DNA of 64,000 bases from Enchytraeus crypticus. Lineage: Eukaryota; Annelida; Clitellata; Enchytraeida; Enchytraeidae. The stretch covers positions 1 through 64,000 of the forward strand of contig CAJHZI010000410.1 in the NCBI GenBank assembly GCA_905160935.1. The letters run 5' to 3'. The notes under the pieces were generated by a model. It had not been told where the DNA came from. It saw only the letters and a program-made list of their open reading frames with translations, and made no database searches. Shown here piece by piece: positions 35,301 to 44,017 of this stretch; within the stretch, counting starts at the first letter, position 1, and each line of letters opens with the position of its first letter. Both the position numbers and the translations under genes were made by a program.

Positions 35301-38195
35301 TTAAACCCTTGGGTAGCAGGATTTTACACTTTGAGTTTATTCCTGCGTTTTATAGGATAAATACTCATTTTTTTGGTTGATATCTTATCACAAGACAGGC
35401 TTGTAATATAATTTTATATTGTATTGAATAGTAGAAGTTTGAATCGTCATCATCATCATCTTCCCTTGAATCACAGTATAGCTAGGGTCGGGATACGAAT
35501 AGACCTTCTCCTTTCCTCTTATTGTTTTTACCTTTTCATTTGCTTTTGAAAATTTGTTGCAATTTCTGGAACCTAGGCGTTCATGAATCGAATGCCCTTT
35601 CTTACGTTGGTTTGGATCTTAGTGCTTGGTCGCCGTATACGATCGTGCCATCCTCGGTTGGTCTATTCTTCACTTTCCCTGACACAATACGGGCCATGTC
35701 CGGGTTACGTAATGCGGGTTGTGTTGGAGCAGAAGTTTTAATATGATTATATAATTTACTATAAGCCCTGTATTAAGGTAATTTAACTAACAAATATCCG
35801 CACACTGTGGTATGTAAAGCGTCAGGTGACGTCATTAAACTTAAAGATCGATCCTGAAATGAATTGAATATAGTTGCATGATCACAGAGCCAGCCAAACA
35901 TTTGCACATTCACAAAACAGGCAAATTGATCATGAACTAAATTGCCTAGCGATTTAACGTTTGGTATTAGAATTAATATATATCATCATGGATATTCCTT
36001 TCACTATAATTTCACTATTATGCCTGTTAACCTTTACTATGGTTTTATGCAATATATTAGCTTAATATCATCATCTCCATCATCTGCCCTCAACTCCCAA
36101 TTTAACTAGGATCGGGATACAAATGGATTTTCTCCACTCCTCTCTGCCCAACACCATATATATAAAAATCTCTTTCATTCGTTTTTAAAAAAATTCTGGA
36201 GCCTAGGTGCGCATCAGCCGAATGCCCTTTCGGTTGTTGGTTTGGATCTACATGTATGTGTTTATATAACTATACTTTATATAAATATATAATAACTTGG
36301 CGCTTTATTGTTACAGATAAGTCGGTGACAGGTCTTGAAGGAGGCATTTCCGTGGAAGTTTTCCAGAATTTTGTATCGAGGCTTCTCGTAAGTTGGAAGA
36401 TAATTGACGTGTATCGACCACGAGCCCTGGAGGCGATAATGTTTCAGTATACTCACTGGCCTGATCCAGACAATAGAACTGCCAGGGGTCAAGAATTCAT
36501 TAATGTAAATATAAGGCAATTTTGTAACTCTTTTTCCCTACGCTGAGTCATACTAGTCGCATTTCGTTTAATTAATTAATTGACTAATTATTCAATAAAT
36601 AAAATTAATTAATCAATTAAGTAATAAATTAGGTTTTTGTTTTCTCCTACCAATAGGGGCATTTGACGAGAATGTCACACACTTACATTCAGCCTCGTTA
36701 AATGGCCTGATTTATGACCGTATCAGGTATGGAATGTATATACTCGTTCTTTAGATCTAGAATGATGTTTAAATAGATTAATAGTAATTGTTTAGCTATT
36801 CCTAATTGATCATTGTCTTTGAATTTTGATGTATGCATTTAGAATATGTATCTTTTTTATTTGATGGATTGGATGGATTTAATGTATTAATTTTTTGTAA
36901 TAAAAACACTTATATAGTAATGATTTTGCATGAAGTACTGTAAGAAATATTTGCAATAGGTAGGAATAATTTGATATTGCTGTGTAGATGATGACAGACG
37001 TACACTACGGCATCGCGATGGATCGTGTTGTGAAGCAGCAGTCAGATTACTCTCCCACCTACATGTATGTCTTCAACTGGAAGTCCTGGAACGATTGGCT
37101 GCCCTGGTATCTCGGTAAGATATCCAATTGCCTATGCTCGGATCAGTATGTGTGGGTTCAAATCGTAGGCTCGCCCTTCACTGATATCGTTTTGAAGAGA
37201 TGAAACTGACGTTAACATTGGCTTTACAGCTCTTTTAAGCTTTTTCCTATCCAAAGCTAATTTAGTTATAGTTCTTCTTCGTTATTATATTTAGAGTTTT
37301 TGTAACTTATTTTCTTGCTATAGACAGGAAATTAAAATTACTTTAATGCATTTTAAGAATGTAAAACGATGAGCATATAATTTATACATTATAATAAGTT
37401 GGATTAAATATCTTATTGCGGATCAATAGGTGCCGGAATCAAATCCATTGCTCGCCCCGTCCAGAACATTCTTCCGAAACTGGAAAGAACCTTTAAGCTC
37501 GCCTAGATAACTTTAGCTTTACAGGAACTATTACTTTTCCATTATAACTATGTTCATTGTGATATAGTTGATCAAGTCGTTACTGTATTGTTCAATATGA
37601 TAATAATAATAAGAATAATAATAATAATCAGGGCCTTATACAGCCCAGGGCAAAAAAAATTATAAAAAAATTAAAATAATAATAATATGTAATAATAATG
37701 TTAATACCATAGATTATCGTTGCATTGTATTACATCTCTGTCAGGCGCCTCGCATTCTGCTGCTGTTCCCTATGTGCTTGGCTACCCGTTCCTCAATGAA
37801 ACAATCCTCAACGAAACCGAGATGGTGCCGCGACAATGGTACGACTATGACGACAGAAACATCAGCGACTTCATGATGTACATGTGGAGCTGCTTCGCTA
37901 TATACGGGTTGGTAGTCAGTGTTAAAGAATTACAAAACTATGTCATTAGAACCAGTTTATGCTATTAAAATAACAAAATATTGTATTTCTATCGGTTTGT
38001 ACTAAGAATCCACTTTTGATATGGTTTGTTACGTTGCTGAGCATCATATCGTAGACGTTATGCTCATATTATAACTGTGGTGCTTTGTAATTATAGATTT
38101 GCAAGATGCCTAATGCCTTCTATGTTTTAGCTGTTGTTTATGCCTGACATAGGGAATGCTAATCACTGTTATTTTTGTATCATTTTATTTGTTAT

Positions 38196-38263
<68 letters not shown>

Positions 38264-40801
38264 TATATATATATATATTTCTTGCTATATACTTTAGTCT
38301 CATGACGAACACTAGGACATTTTTTTATCATCGGACTATACTACAGGTAGCTTTACTGAACCTACTACTACTTGTAGTAGAAGGTTCTACTTGTAGAACC
38401 TTGTATGGCTGGAGCCAAAGGCGATGTAGGTAAGATGTTCGACCGCGGATCAGTAGGTGCCAGTTCAAATCATGGGCTCGCCATCACTGACATCGCTTTC
38501 GAGTGAGGAAACTGATGTTAACATTAGCTTTACCTTTTTTTGCTTTTTGTAGTATATTTTTTGACATTTCATGCTAAAGTAAAACATCCTAAATATTTTA
38601 ATCCGGGGCGGGATTTAGCGCACTCGGTTAAGCTGCGCGTCAGTTGAACGAAGTTAATCTCCATCGCGCCGGTTAGTACTTTGTGGGCGGCCACCTTTGA
38701 AGACCGAGTGTTAACAGCTTTGAAAGAAAAAATCCCGAAGGTGTTGGAAGGTTATTCTTAAATCTGCGCCGGCTGCAATTGATGCGCCAACAAAAGGCAA
38801 CGATTACTAATAACCATGGAGAGGAATGAAGGAAATAACGAAAACTACAAAAACAGAAACCAAGAAAAGAAACTATGTAGCACGTGCGGTATGTCATGTG
38901 TGTCAAAATACGAACAAAAAAACCAGTAACTAGTTACTGGCTGGAGCCAGTGACGATATCGGTAAGCTATTCGACCGCGGATCAGTATGTGGGAGGTTCA
39001 AATCCTGGGCTTGTCCGTCACTGACATTGCTTTCGAGTAAGGAAACTGACGTTAACATTAGCTTTTTTTACTACCTACTACAAGTCATATATTTATATAA
39101 ATTATACGATACAGAACAAGTTTTGAATTTTTTACTAATACCATGTGTATACGCTGCTATCGTGGTATAAACGATTAACTATACGCTGCTGTGTTGTACT
39201 TGATTAGGGATCCCACGCCGAACATAACGCGCAACGTGACGTGGGAGCCTTACAACCAGTACAACTTCACATTCCTCATCATCAACTGGCATAGTCAACT
39301 GTGGTTCAGATATCGTCAGTCGCAGTACGGATTCTGGAATGAGTATTTTCCACGCATGGCAAAGCAGGAGTACTGTAAGTACAATGGCTTCAGTATTGTC
39401 TTTCTTGCCAGGTTGCTAATTATACGACGTAACGCATAGGTTCTGTATTCATCATCATCATCATCATCATTCTCCCTTGAATCCCAGTTTAACTAGGGTC
39501 GGGATACGAATAGACTGTCTCAAATCCTCTCTGTCCTACATCATAGGTTCTGTATTAACGTTAGTAAATTTATGTGTTGAGTTGCGTCCTATTAATTGTC
39601 ATAGTGTGCTTGGAGAAATCATTAGATACAATCGAAGTAACGGAAGTTAAACTTGACTTTATGCCTTTGTAATCTGCGTCTTGCATAACCTGCAAGACAT
39701 GCTGTATAATTATAATTCCTAGCCTTAGAATGCTTGGAAATTCATTTTAAAACGCATGTAGTGAGATATACATGTAGATAGAATCATAGAATCGAACTGA
39801 AAGAAGGATCGCAAATGTAACTAAACTGCTCATATTTAATAATAAAAATAATATTAAAATAACTATAATTAAAATAATCATCATCATCTTCCCTTAAATC
39901 CTAGTTTAACCAGGGTCGGGATACGAATAGACTTTCTCCAGTCCTCCCTGTCCCACACCATATCATCAGTCAATCCCCTATTTTTCATGTCCTTCTTAAT
40001 TGCCGCATCCCAAGTCAATTGTGGTCTACCTCTCTCAAGCTTAACATCCAGTTCTTCCCTCCAAACTCTCTTTACTACATCCTCATCTGCCTTTCTCACA
40101 ATATGCCCATACCATCTCAATCTCGACTGAGCCCACCTATCCCCGATCCCCTCAACATTCAAATTCATCCTCACATATTCATTTGCCATTCTGTCCTTCC
40201 TAGTTCTTTCACACATTAGTTATATAACTATAATTATAATTATAAACTATGATTAAAATAATAATAATATAATAAAAATAATAATAATAATTATAATAAT
40301 TATAAAATTATATTATAGTATAATAATAATTAAAATAATAATAATTATACTAATATTATAATATGAATGATAATAATATAATTATATTTTTATTTTTATT
40401 TTCTTTATAATTATATTTCAGATGCGCCAACGGCCACGCCTACTCCAGGTTCCTATCAGTACGTGGTGGCCACTGGCTGTATATCGGCCCTGCTCATTCT
40501 GCTGATCGGCACTATGGCGATACTCGTCTACCTGCTGCGCTACCAGCATAGACTCAGGGAAGAGGCCCCCTACAGGCATGACGTCAACGCCGAATCTCCC
40601 TTCTCGTTCACATACGGGCAGACAACAAGTCCACCGACCGTGTCCGGCCATACGTCAGCCTCTGACGTCACGTCCGCGTCCAACATGTCTCGTATGACTG
40701 CAGCACAGTGGGCTCAGCTGCAGCAGAAAATGCATAACGATAGTAGCACGAGTAGTACTGTTCCGTATAAATCGTATAACTTGAATCATTCAATTGTATA
40801 G
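28252..40801 (+). CDS. Neuroligin-like adhesion protein (inactive cholinesterase-like domain), complete, eleven exons
   Basis: The exons are 28252-28599, 29704-29859, 30798-30960, 31795-31986, 32612-32826, 34782-34950, 36317-36504, 36988-37114, 37745-37907, 39208-39374 and 40422-40801. They total 2268 nt, or 755 aa, and all phases close. Residues 1-26 are a signal peptide. An N-terminal extension follows, then the alpha/beta-hydrolase fold: [63 protein letters not shown]. The nucleophile elbow reads GDGAG (266-270), with Gly268 where active esterases have Ser, as in neuroligins (GSGAG). [13 protein letters not shown] and GDPTPN follow. A membrane span lies at about 643-668, then an ~87-residue tail ending HSIV, a class I PDZ-ligand-like end (Ser at -2, Val at 0). 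Neuroligins are postsynaptic adhesion receptors with a C-terminal PDZ ligand; the partner here is unknown. A gliotactin/neurotactin-like relative is the main alternative. Confidence 0.9.
29095..29345 (+). repeat. LINE-tail fragment
   Basis: The sequence cctgtgttgtgtccgggttg, then gaagaatagaccaacc, gggcattcggttt and taggctccagaaattgctac recurs at 60405-60650 and in reverse at 35540-35640 and 36190-36250. It lies in intron 1 of the neuroligin-like gene. Confidence 0.6.
29395..29600 (+). repeat. tRNA-derived SINE-B, diverged
   Basis: Diverged B-box (tgggtttgagtctcagactc), ctgagagtaaaatctcagac, and the shared tail with tcatttcgctat. It ends about 100 bp before exon 2 of the neuroligin-like gene. 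Confidence 0.7.
30205..30338 (+). repeat. tRNA-derived SINE-A
   Basis: Good copy: gtgcagccagtggcgaagtc, ggtaagatactcaacc, gcggggttcaaatcctggg, tcactgacatcgctttcga and actgacgttagc. It lies in intron 2 of the neuroligin-like gene. Confidence 0.85.
30339..30790. other. Intron 2 remainder, nothing recognised
   Basis: AT-rich intronic DNA. Confidence 0.4.
30961..31794. other. Intron 3, nothing recognised
   Basis: AT-rich intron with a gtttgt donor and a ttctccttag acceptor; no repeat seen. Confidence 0.5.
32060..32155 (+). repeat. Interspersed repeat copy (CCAAGTTATAGGCT module)
   Basis: ctccctcagaggctatattttttccaagttataggctctattaggtgtgg and the following cttttgtgaaaggattaaca match the module at 160-240. 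Confidence 0.6.
32330..32452 (-). repeat. LINE 3' tail, reverse copy with (AAT)n
   Basis: It reads in reverse as the tail of the 12090-13315 LINE: gtgaatcaatttgtagcgac, gacgtctctgaca and an ATT microsatellite. It lies in intron 4 of the neuroligin-like gene. Confidence 0.65.
33500..33618 (+). repeat. Short minisatellite, unit about 17 bp (gtgcagcatggttgaa)
   Basis: About seven imperfect copies of gtgcagcatggtt(g/t)aa in intron 5 of the neuroligin-like gene. Confidence 0.8.
33761..34210 (+). repeat. 20-bp minisatellite, 22 units, carrying CRE-type palindromes
   Basis: Unit acgtcatgacactgaggatg, in strict 20-bp register from 33761 to 34200 with substitutions only. The full CRE/ATF palindrome TGACGTCA occurs at the junction of units at least six times (33779, 33859, 33879, 33899, 34099, 34159). 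It lies in intron 5 of the neuroligin-like gene. Confidence 0.92.
34206..34510 (+). pseudogene. LINE ORF C-terminus fragment
   Basis: Frame: [20 protein letters not shown], then [18 protein letters not shown]. This is the typical C-terminal tail of endonuclease/RT polyproteins. It starts immediately after the 20-bp minisatellite. Confidence 0.65.
34951..35139 (+). repeat. 26-bp minisatellite starting at the exon 6 5' splice site
   Basis: Units read GTAATTAAATTATTCTAATA plus CATATT. The first unit is the actual intron start, GTAAGCAATTGACTTTATTC..., whose second half TATTCTAATACATTCT is in register with the other units. About seven copies; most begin GTAA. Confidence 0.85.
35440..35660 (-). 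repeat. LINE 3' fragment, reverse copy
   Basis: In reverse it reads gaccgaggatggcacgat, ccaagcactaagatcc, gggcattcgattc, taggttccagaaattgc, then attcgtatcccgacccta and the tail. Same family as 39884-40216. Confidence 0.55.
35830..36030 (+). repeat. SINE-B, diverged remnant
   Basis: It retains attcacaaaacaggc, aactaaattgcctagcgatt, taacgtttggtattaga and ttcactataatttcac, in the same order as the SINE-B tail. Confidence 0.45.
36060..36250 (-). repeat. LINE 3' fragment, reverse copy
   Basis: Same family as 35440-35660: tttaactaggatcgggatac, then aaattctggagcctaggtgc, gaatgccctttcggttg. Confidence 0.6.
37115..37235 (+). repeat. SINE-A copy beginning at the exon 8 5' splice site
   Basis: The sequence right after exon 8, gtaagatatccaattgcc, then ggatcagtatgtgtgggttc, aaatcgtaggctcgccc and actgacgttaacattggctt, aligns to SINE-A starting at the consensus segment ggtaagata(c/t)tc. 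The SINE head is absent, so the GT donor of intron 8 coincides with SINE-derived sequence. Confidence 0.75.
37405..37535 (+). repeat. SINE-A, diverged
   Basis: aatatcttattgcggatcaa, taggtgccggaatcaaatcc, attgctcgcccc and actttagctttacag are in SINE-A order. Confidence 0.6.
38200..38278. repeat. (TA)n microsatellite
   Basis: Nearly pure TA run in intron 9 of the neuroligin-like gene. Confidence 0.95.
38403..38536 (+). repeat. tRNA-derived SINE-A
   Basis: atggctggagccaaaggcga, ggtaagatgttcgaccgcgg, gttcaaatcatgggctcgcc and tcactgacatcgctttcga. Confidence 0.85.
38600..38900 (+). repeat. Third interspersed repeat with tRNA-like head (SINE-C)
   Basis: The head gcgggatttagcgcactcgg and ttaagctgcgcgtc resembles a tRNA 5' half (A-box). 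The body has gaaggtgttggaaggttatt and ctgcgccggctgcaattgat, which recur in reverse at 3095-3175. Confidence 0.55.
38937..39067 (+). repeat. tRNA-derived SINE-A
   Basis: tggctggagccagtgacgat, ggtaagctattcgaccgcgg, ggttcaaatcctgggcttg and actgacgttaacattagc. It ends about 140 bp before exon 10 of the neuroligin-like gene. Confidence 0.85.
39450..39545 (-). repeat. LINE 3' fragment, reverse copy
   Basis: atcatcatcattctcccttg, aatcccagtttaactagggt and cgggatacgaatagac match 39884-39950. Confidence 0.65.
39884..40216 (-). pseudogene. LINE ORF C-terminus, reverse strand
   Basis: An open 110-codon frame on the minus strand: [69 protein letters not shown]. This is the typical C-terminal region of a LINE endonuclease/RT polyprotein. 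5'-truncated, in intron 10 of the neuroligin-like gene. Confidence 0.75.
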
Positions 40802-41500
40802 CTGAAGCGTGTGCTGGACTGTTGCTTTATCTCAGGATTTCCTTTAGCATGACAGGCGGATAGGTTGTGTTTATCGACGAATTCTGATCTCAGAGTTAGA
40901 GCGACTTATAGACAATCAACTTATTAGATGGTTTAACGTTTGTCACATGCTTTGGGCTTATTTAATATCAATCAGAATTTTATTAAAGGCTTGGTTTTAC
41001 GTTAGTTTCCTGTTTCGAAAGCTTATCAATGATAGGAGTGCACTGAATTTGAACCCTACATCTTCTGATCTTCAGTCAGACAACTTATCAATAGGCTATT
41101 AGAGCTCACACTGCGACCCATTTGACTAGAGGAGTGGACACAGCCTGCTTTTCAAGAAGCGTTGGTGGTCTTTCAATAGTTCTGTAATTAAAAATTGTAA
41201 ATGATCCTAAGTACCCCAAAATGTTCTGCTATCTCTTGAGAAAAACAAAATTATTAAATTATTTTATGTCATTTATAGATATTCAGGCGCTCACTGCTAT
41301 ATGTTGCTACTTTAGAATAGAATCACTGAGAGCAAATGAGACCATGGCCCTCTGATGCTTAGATCTCTCTTATGAATATATCGTTTTAAAAATTTAATTT
41401 AGGGAGTTTTATCTATTGTGAATGAAATATAGTACATGTACTTACTTATTTTTATACAGAAACTTTGAATAAATGTATATTTGAAGATGTAGATGCTAAT
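40802..41500 (+). other. 3' flank of the neuroligin-like gene with possible poly(A) signal
   Basis: AATAAA lies at 41468-41473, a plausible polyadenylation signal 670 bp past the stop. A reverse SINE-A copy (about 41005-41105) lies between, with its gaatttgaaccctac box. Confidence 0.45.
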
Positions 41501-41777
41501 GAGCCTTTTGTTTGATTGGAATATATAACATATTAATATTTTTACTATTGAATTGTTTTATATATTGAATTGTTTTTGAGTGCAAGTCCTTATACCATAG
41601 CGTGTCACTAAACATTTTGTTAAATTGTTTGATGTCGTGTTTGGACATTGTCATTTGTGCATCTTGTGCCTTTACGCTGATGTGTTTGTGTAGTGTGGAT
41701 GGGCGTGATATGTTTTTATGAGCTGTGATGTATGTTTGTGAGTGGTTGAACGGGTGTGTATTTATGTCTCTGTGCAC

Positions 41778-41782
<5 letters not shown>

Positions 41783-41872
<90 letters not shown>
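41783..41872. repeat. (CA)n(TA)n microsatellite
   Basis: CA run followed by TA run; left flank of the next element. Confidence 0.95.
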
Positions 41873-41875
<3 letters not shown>

Positions 41876-42610
41876 GGTGAGTAAAAAAGTGATAACACCT
41901 GCAAAAAGTTTGAATATCTCAGGCTATTGTTAATATTTTGCAATAAAACTTTTACCAATTACTAAAGGACTAATTTTTGATGGGGTGGCCAATTTTCATC
42001 CATTTTGGTACATAGACAGGCCAGTTATGCAAGTTTCAGCAGAGCAACCCCCCTATTTTTACCTAAAAATGGCGTAAAGCCCCTCCTGCAGTTCTGTCTT
42101 GTTTTTAGGCTGGTGTTTCTGATAGAGATGCAGCATGGTTCCCCAGATATGGTAATCCAGAGGATTATGATCGGGTGAGTTTGGAGGCCATTCATTCTTC
42201 TTGATGTAATCCGGGTTTCTCTCGCTGATCCTTTCCTGTGCATGACGAGATGCATCAGCCGGAGCACCATTCTGCTGAAAGATGAAACCATTTGGTAGAA
42301 GAGCATGGCAATCATCAAACAGCTCCGGAAGCAAAGTACTGACGTAATACTGAGAGTTCAACCTTACCTTCTCGTCAATGAAGTGCAATCTGCCCTTACC
42401 GTTGTAGCAAACGCCATTTTAAGGTAAAAATGGGGGGTTTGCTCTGCTGAAACTTGCATAACTGGACAATCTATGCACCAAAATGGATGAAAATTGGCCA
42501 CCCCACCAGAAATTAGTCCCTTATTAATTGGTAAAAGTTTAATTTACAAATATTAACAATAGCCTGAGATATTCAAACTTTTTGCAGGTGTTATCATTTT
42601 TTTACTCACC

Positions 42611-42613
<3 letters not shown>
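41873..42613 (-). mobile_element. Deleted Tc1/mariner-type element with about 200-bp inverted repeats
   Basis: The termini CAGGGTGAGTAAAAAA match in inverse orientation and the similarity runs inward about 200 bp on each side (41873-42074 and 42414-42613). TA flanks both ends inside a TA microsatellite. The 741-bp length leaves only part of a transposase on the minus strand. This is a non-autonomous deletion derivative. Confidence 0.88.
42059..42388 (-). pseudogene. Transposase remnant, DD37D-type spacing, one catalytic Asp changed
   Basis: It reads NGFIFQQNGAPADASRHAQE, then WPPNSPDHNPLDYHIWG. The second catalytic Asp (QQD in active relatives) is Asn here. The spacing from that position to the Asp of PLDY is again 37 residues. 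The N-terminal DNA-binding part and first catalytic Asp are deleted. Confidence 0.85.

Positions 42614-42676
<63 letters not shown>
42614..42676. repeat. (TA)n microsatellite
   Basis: Right flank of the 741-bp element. Confidence 0.95.
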
Positions 42677-42679
<3 letters not shown>

Positions 42680-43250
42680 GATTACAGGTGGAATATATAT
42701 GATGATCATTAGAACTACAAGTTGAATATGTATTTAACGTACGTGGGCGCTGATGATGATGACTTGGGAACGTAGCTGTAGAGCCCGGCACGGGATCGAT
42801 CTGTTGTTCAGCCAGATAGGCCACTGACGAAACGAAGGACCGCTAAGATTGCAGTGATAATAATGTGACGAACACAGTTATTTAACAGCGCCTGCTATGT
42901 TCTATTTTATTAGTCCATATTTTATCTCAGCAACATGCATACTCTAAACTACACTTTAACAGTCTCTATATTAAGTTATAGTTACTAGTACGATAGCGTA
43001 CTATTTAAAGCTCCTAGCCTATGAACGTTGTGCCTAAGAGCTCCAGCGCTGTCTGATCGCTATGGGCACCTGCCTCCCAATTAACCATCGCTTTCCTGTT
43101 GCATCCTTCCAGCAACAGAAAATTACCCGATAATTTTACACTATTTTCTCTATGTAACTGTCCTCGACTGCGAATGCTTACGTCGTCTGACCTCTCTCTC
43201 TCGCTGCTAGTCCGAATGATCTTGCTCTAGCTGCTAGCTAGCGCTTTATA
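42680..43250. other. Intergenic, nothing recognised
   Basis: No ORF, repeat family or RNA gene can be supported. Confidence 0.35.
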
Positions 43251-43257
43251 TACATGC

Positions 43258-43490
43258 ACTAGCGTCATGTATGAATACATCCTACTCTAGCGTCCTGTAT
43301 TAATACATCCTACTCTAGCGTCCTGTATTAATACATTCTATTCTAGCGTCCTGTATTAATACATCCTACTCTAGCGTCCTGTATTAATATATCCTACTCT
43401 AGCGTCATGTATTAATACATTTATACATTTATGTATTAATACAGTCATGTATTAATACATCAAGTCATGTACTAATACATTAAGTCATGT
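43258..43490 (+). repeat. 28-bp minisatellite with palindromic core
   Basis: Unit tactctagcgtcctgtatta plus atacatcc, about six good copies, then decayed units. Each contains the 13-bp palindrome tgtattaatacat. Confidence 0.85.
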
Positions 43491-43530
43491 ATATCAATTT
43501 ATTCTCTCCATTACATATATACATGTATAA

Positions 43531-43537
<7 letters not shown>

Positions 43538-43575
<38 letters not shown>
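43538..43575. repeat. (TA)n microsatellite
   Basis: TA run; a second run lies at 43797-43840. Confidence 0.9.
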
Positions 43576-43578
<3 letters not shown>

Positions 43579-43791
43579 TCGTGCGCACACACATGTCGCA
43601 TACACATATGTCACACACACATATATAACTTCTTATAAGTTATTAGAAGTAATAACAATAATAATAAGAATTAGTTAATTTTTATCTATCGCCTATTTAA
43701 TATCAACTCTACGTAGCACTTCTTTGTTCCTAATTTTGTCGGTCTATATGACTCATTTCTTTTCCAGAGTCACATTTAGAATGTTTCAGAC

Positions 43792-43796
<5 letters not shown>

Positions 43797-43844
<48 letters not shown>

Positions 43845-43990
43845 TCACCTATCGTAAGATCGACTAAGCTAGACCTAAAGAAGAAACCACCTAAGAAACC
43901 ATTATTTTCAAGCTATGGGCTACATTAAAATATAGATAGGGCATTACGTACCCTTTGTAAATGGATTAATTTTTTTATCTAGTCCTAGCT
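43797..43990 (+). repeat. (TA)n plus interspersed repeat module
   Basis: After the TA run, gaagaaaccacctaagaaac and tcaagctatgggctacatta match the module at 149-230. Confidence 0.55.
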
Positions 43991-44017
43991 CTGAACGTCG
44001 AATTCTAAAGCGATTAA

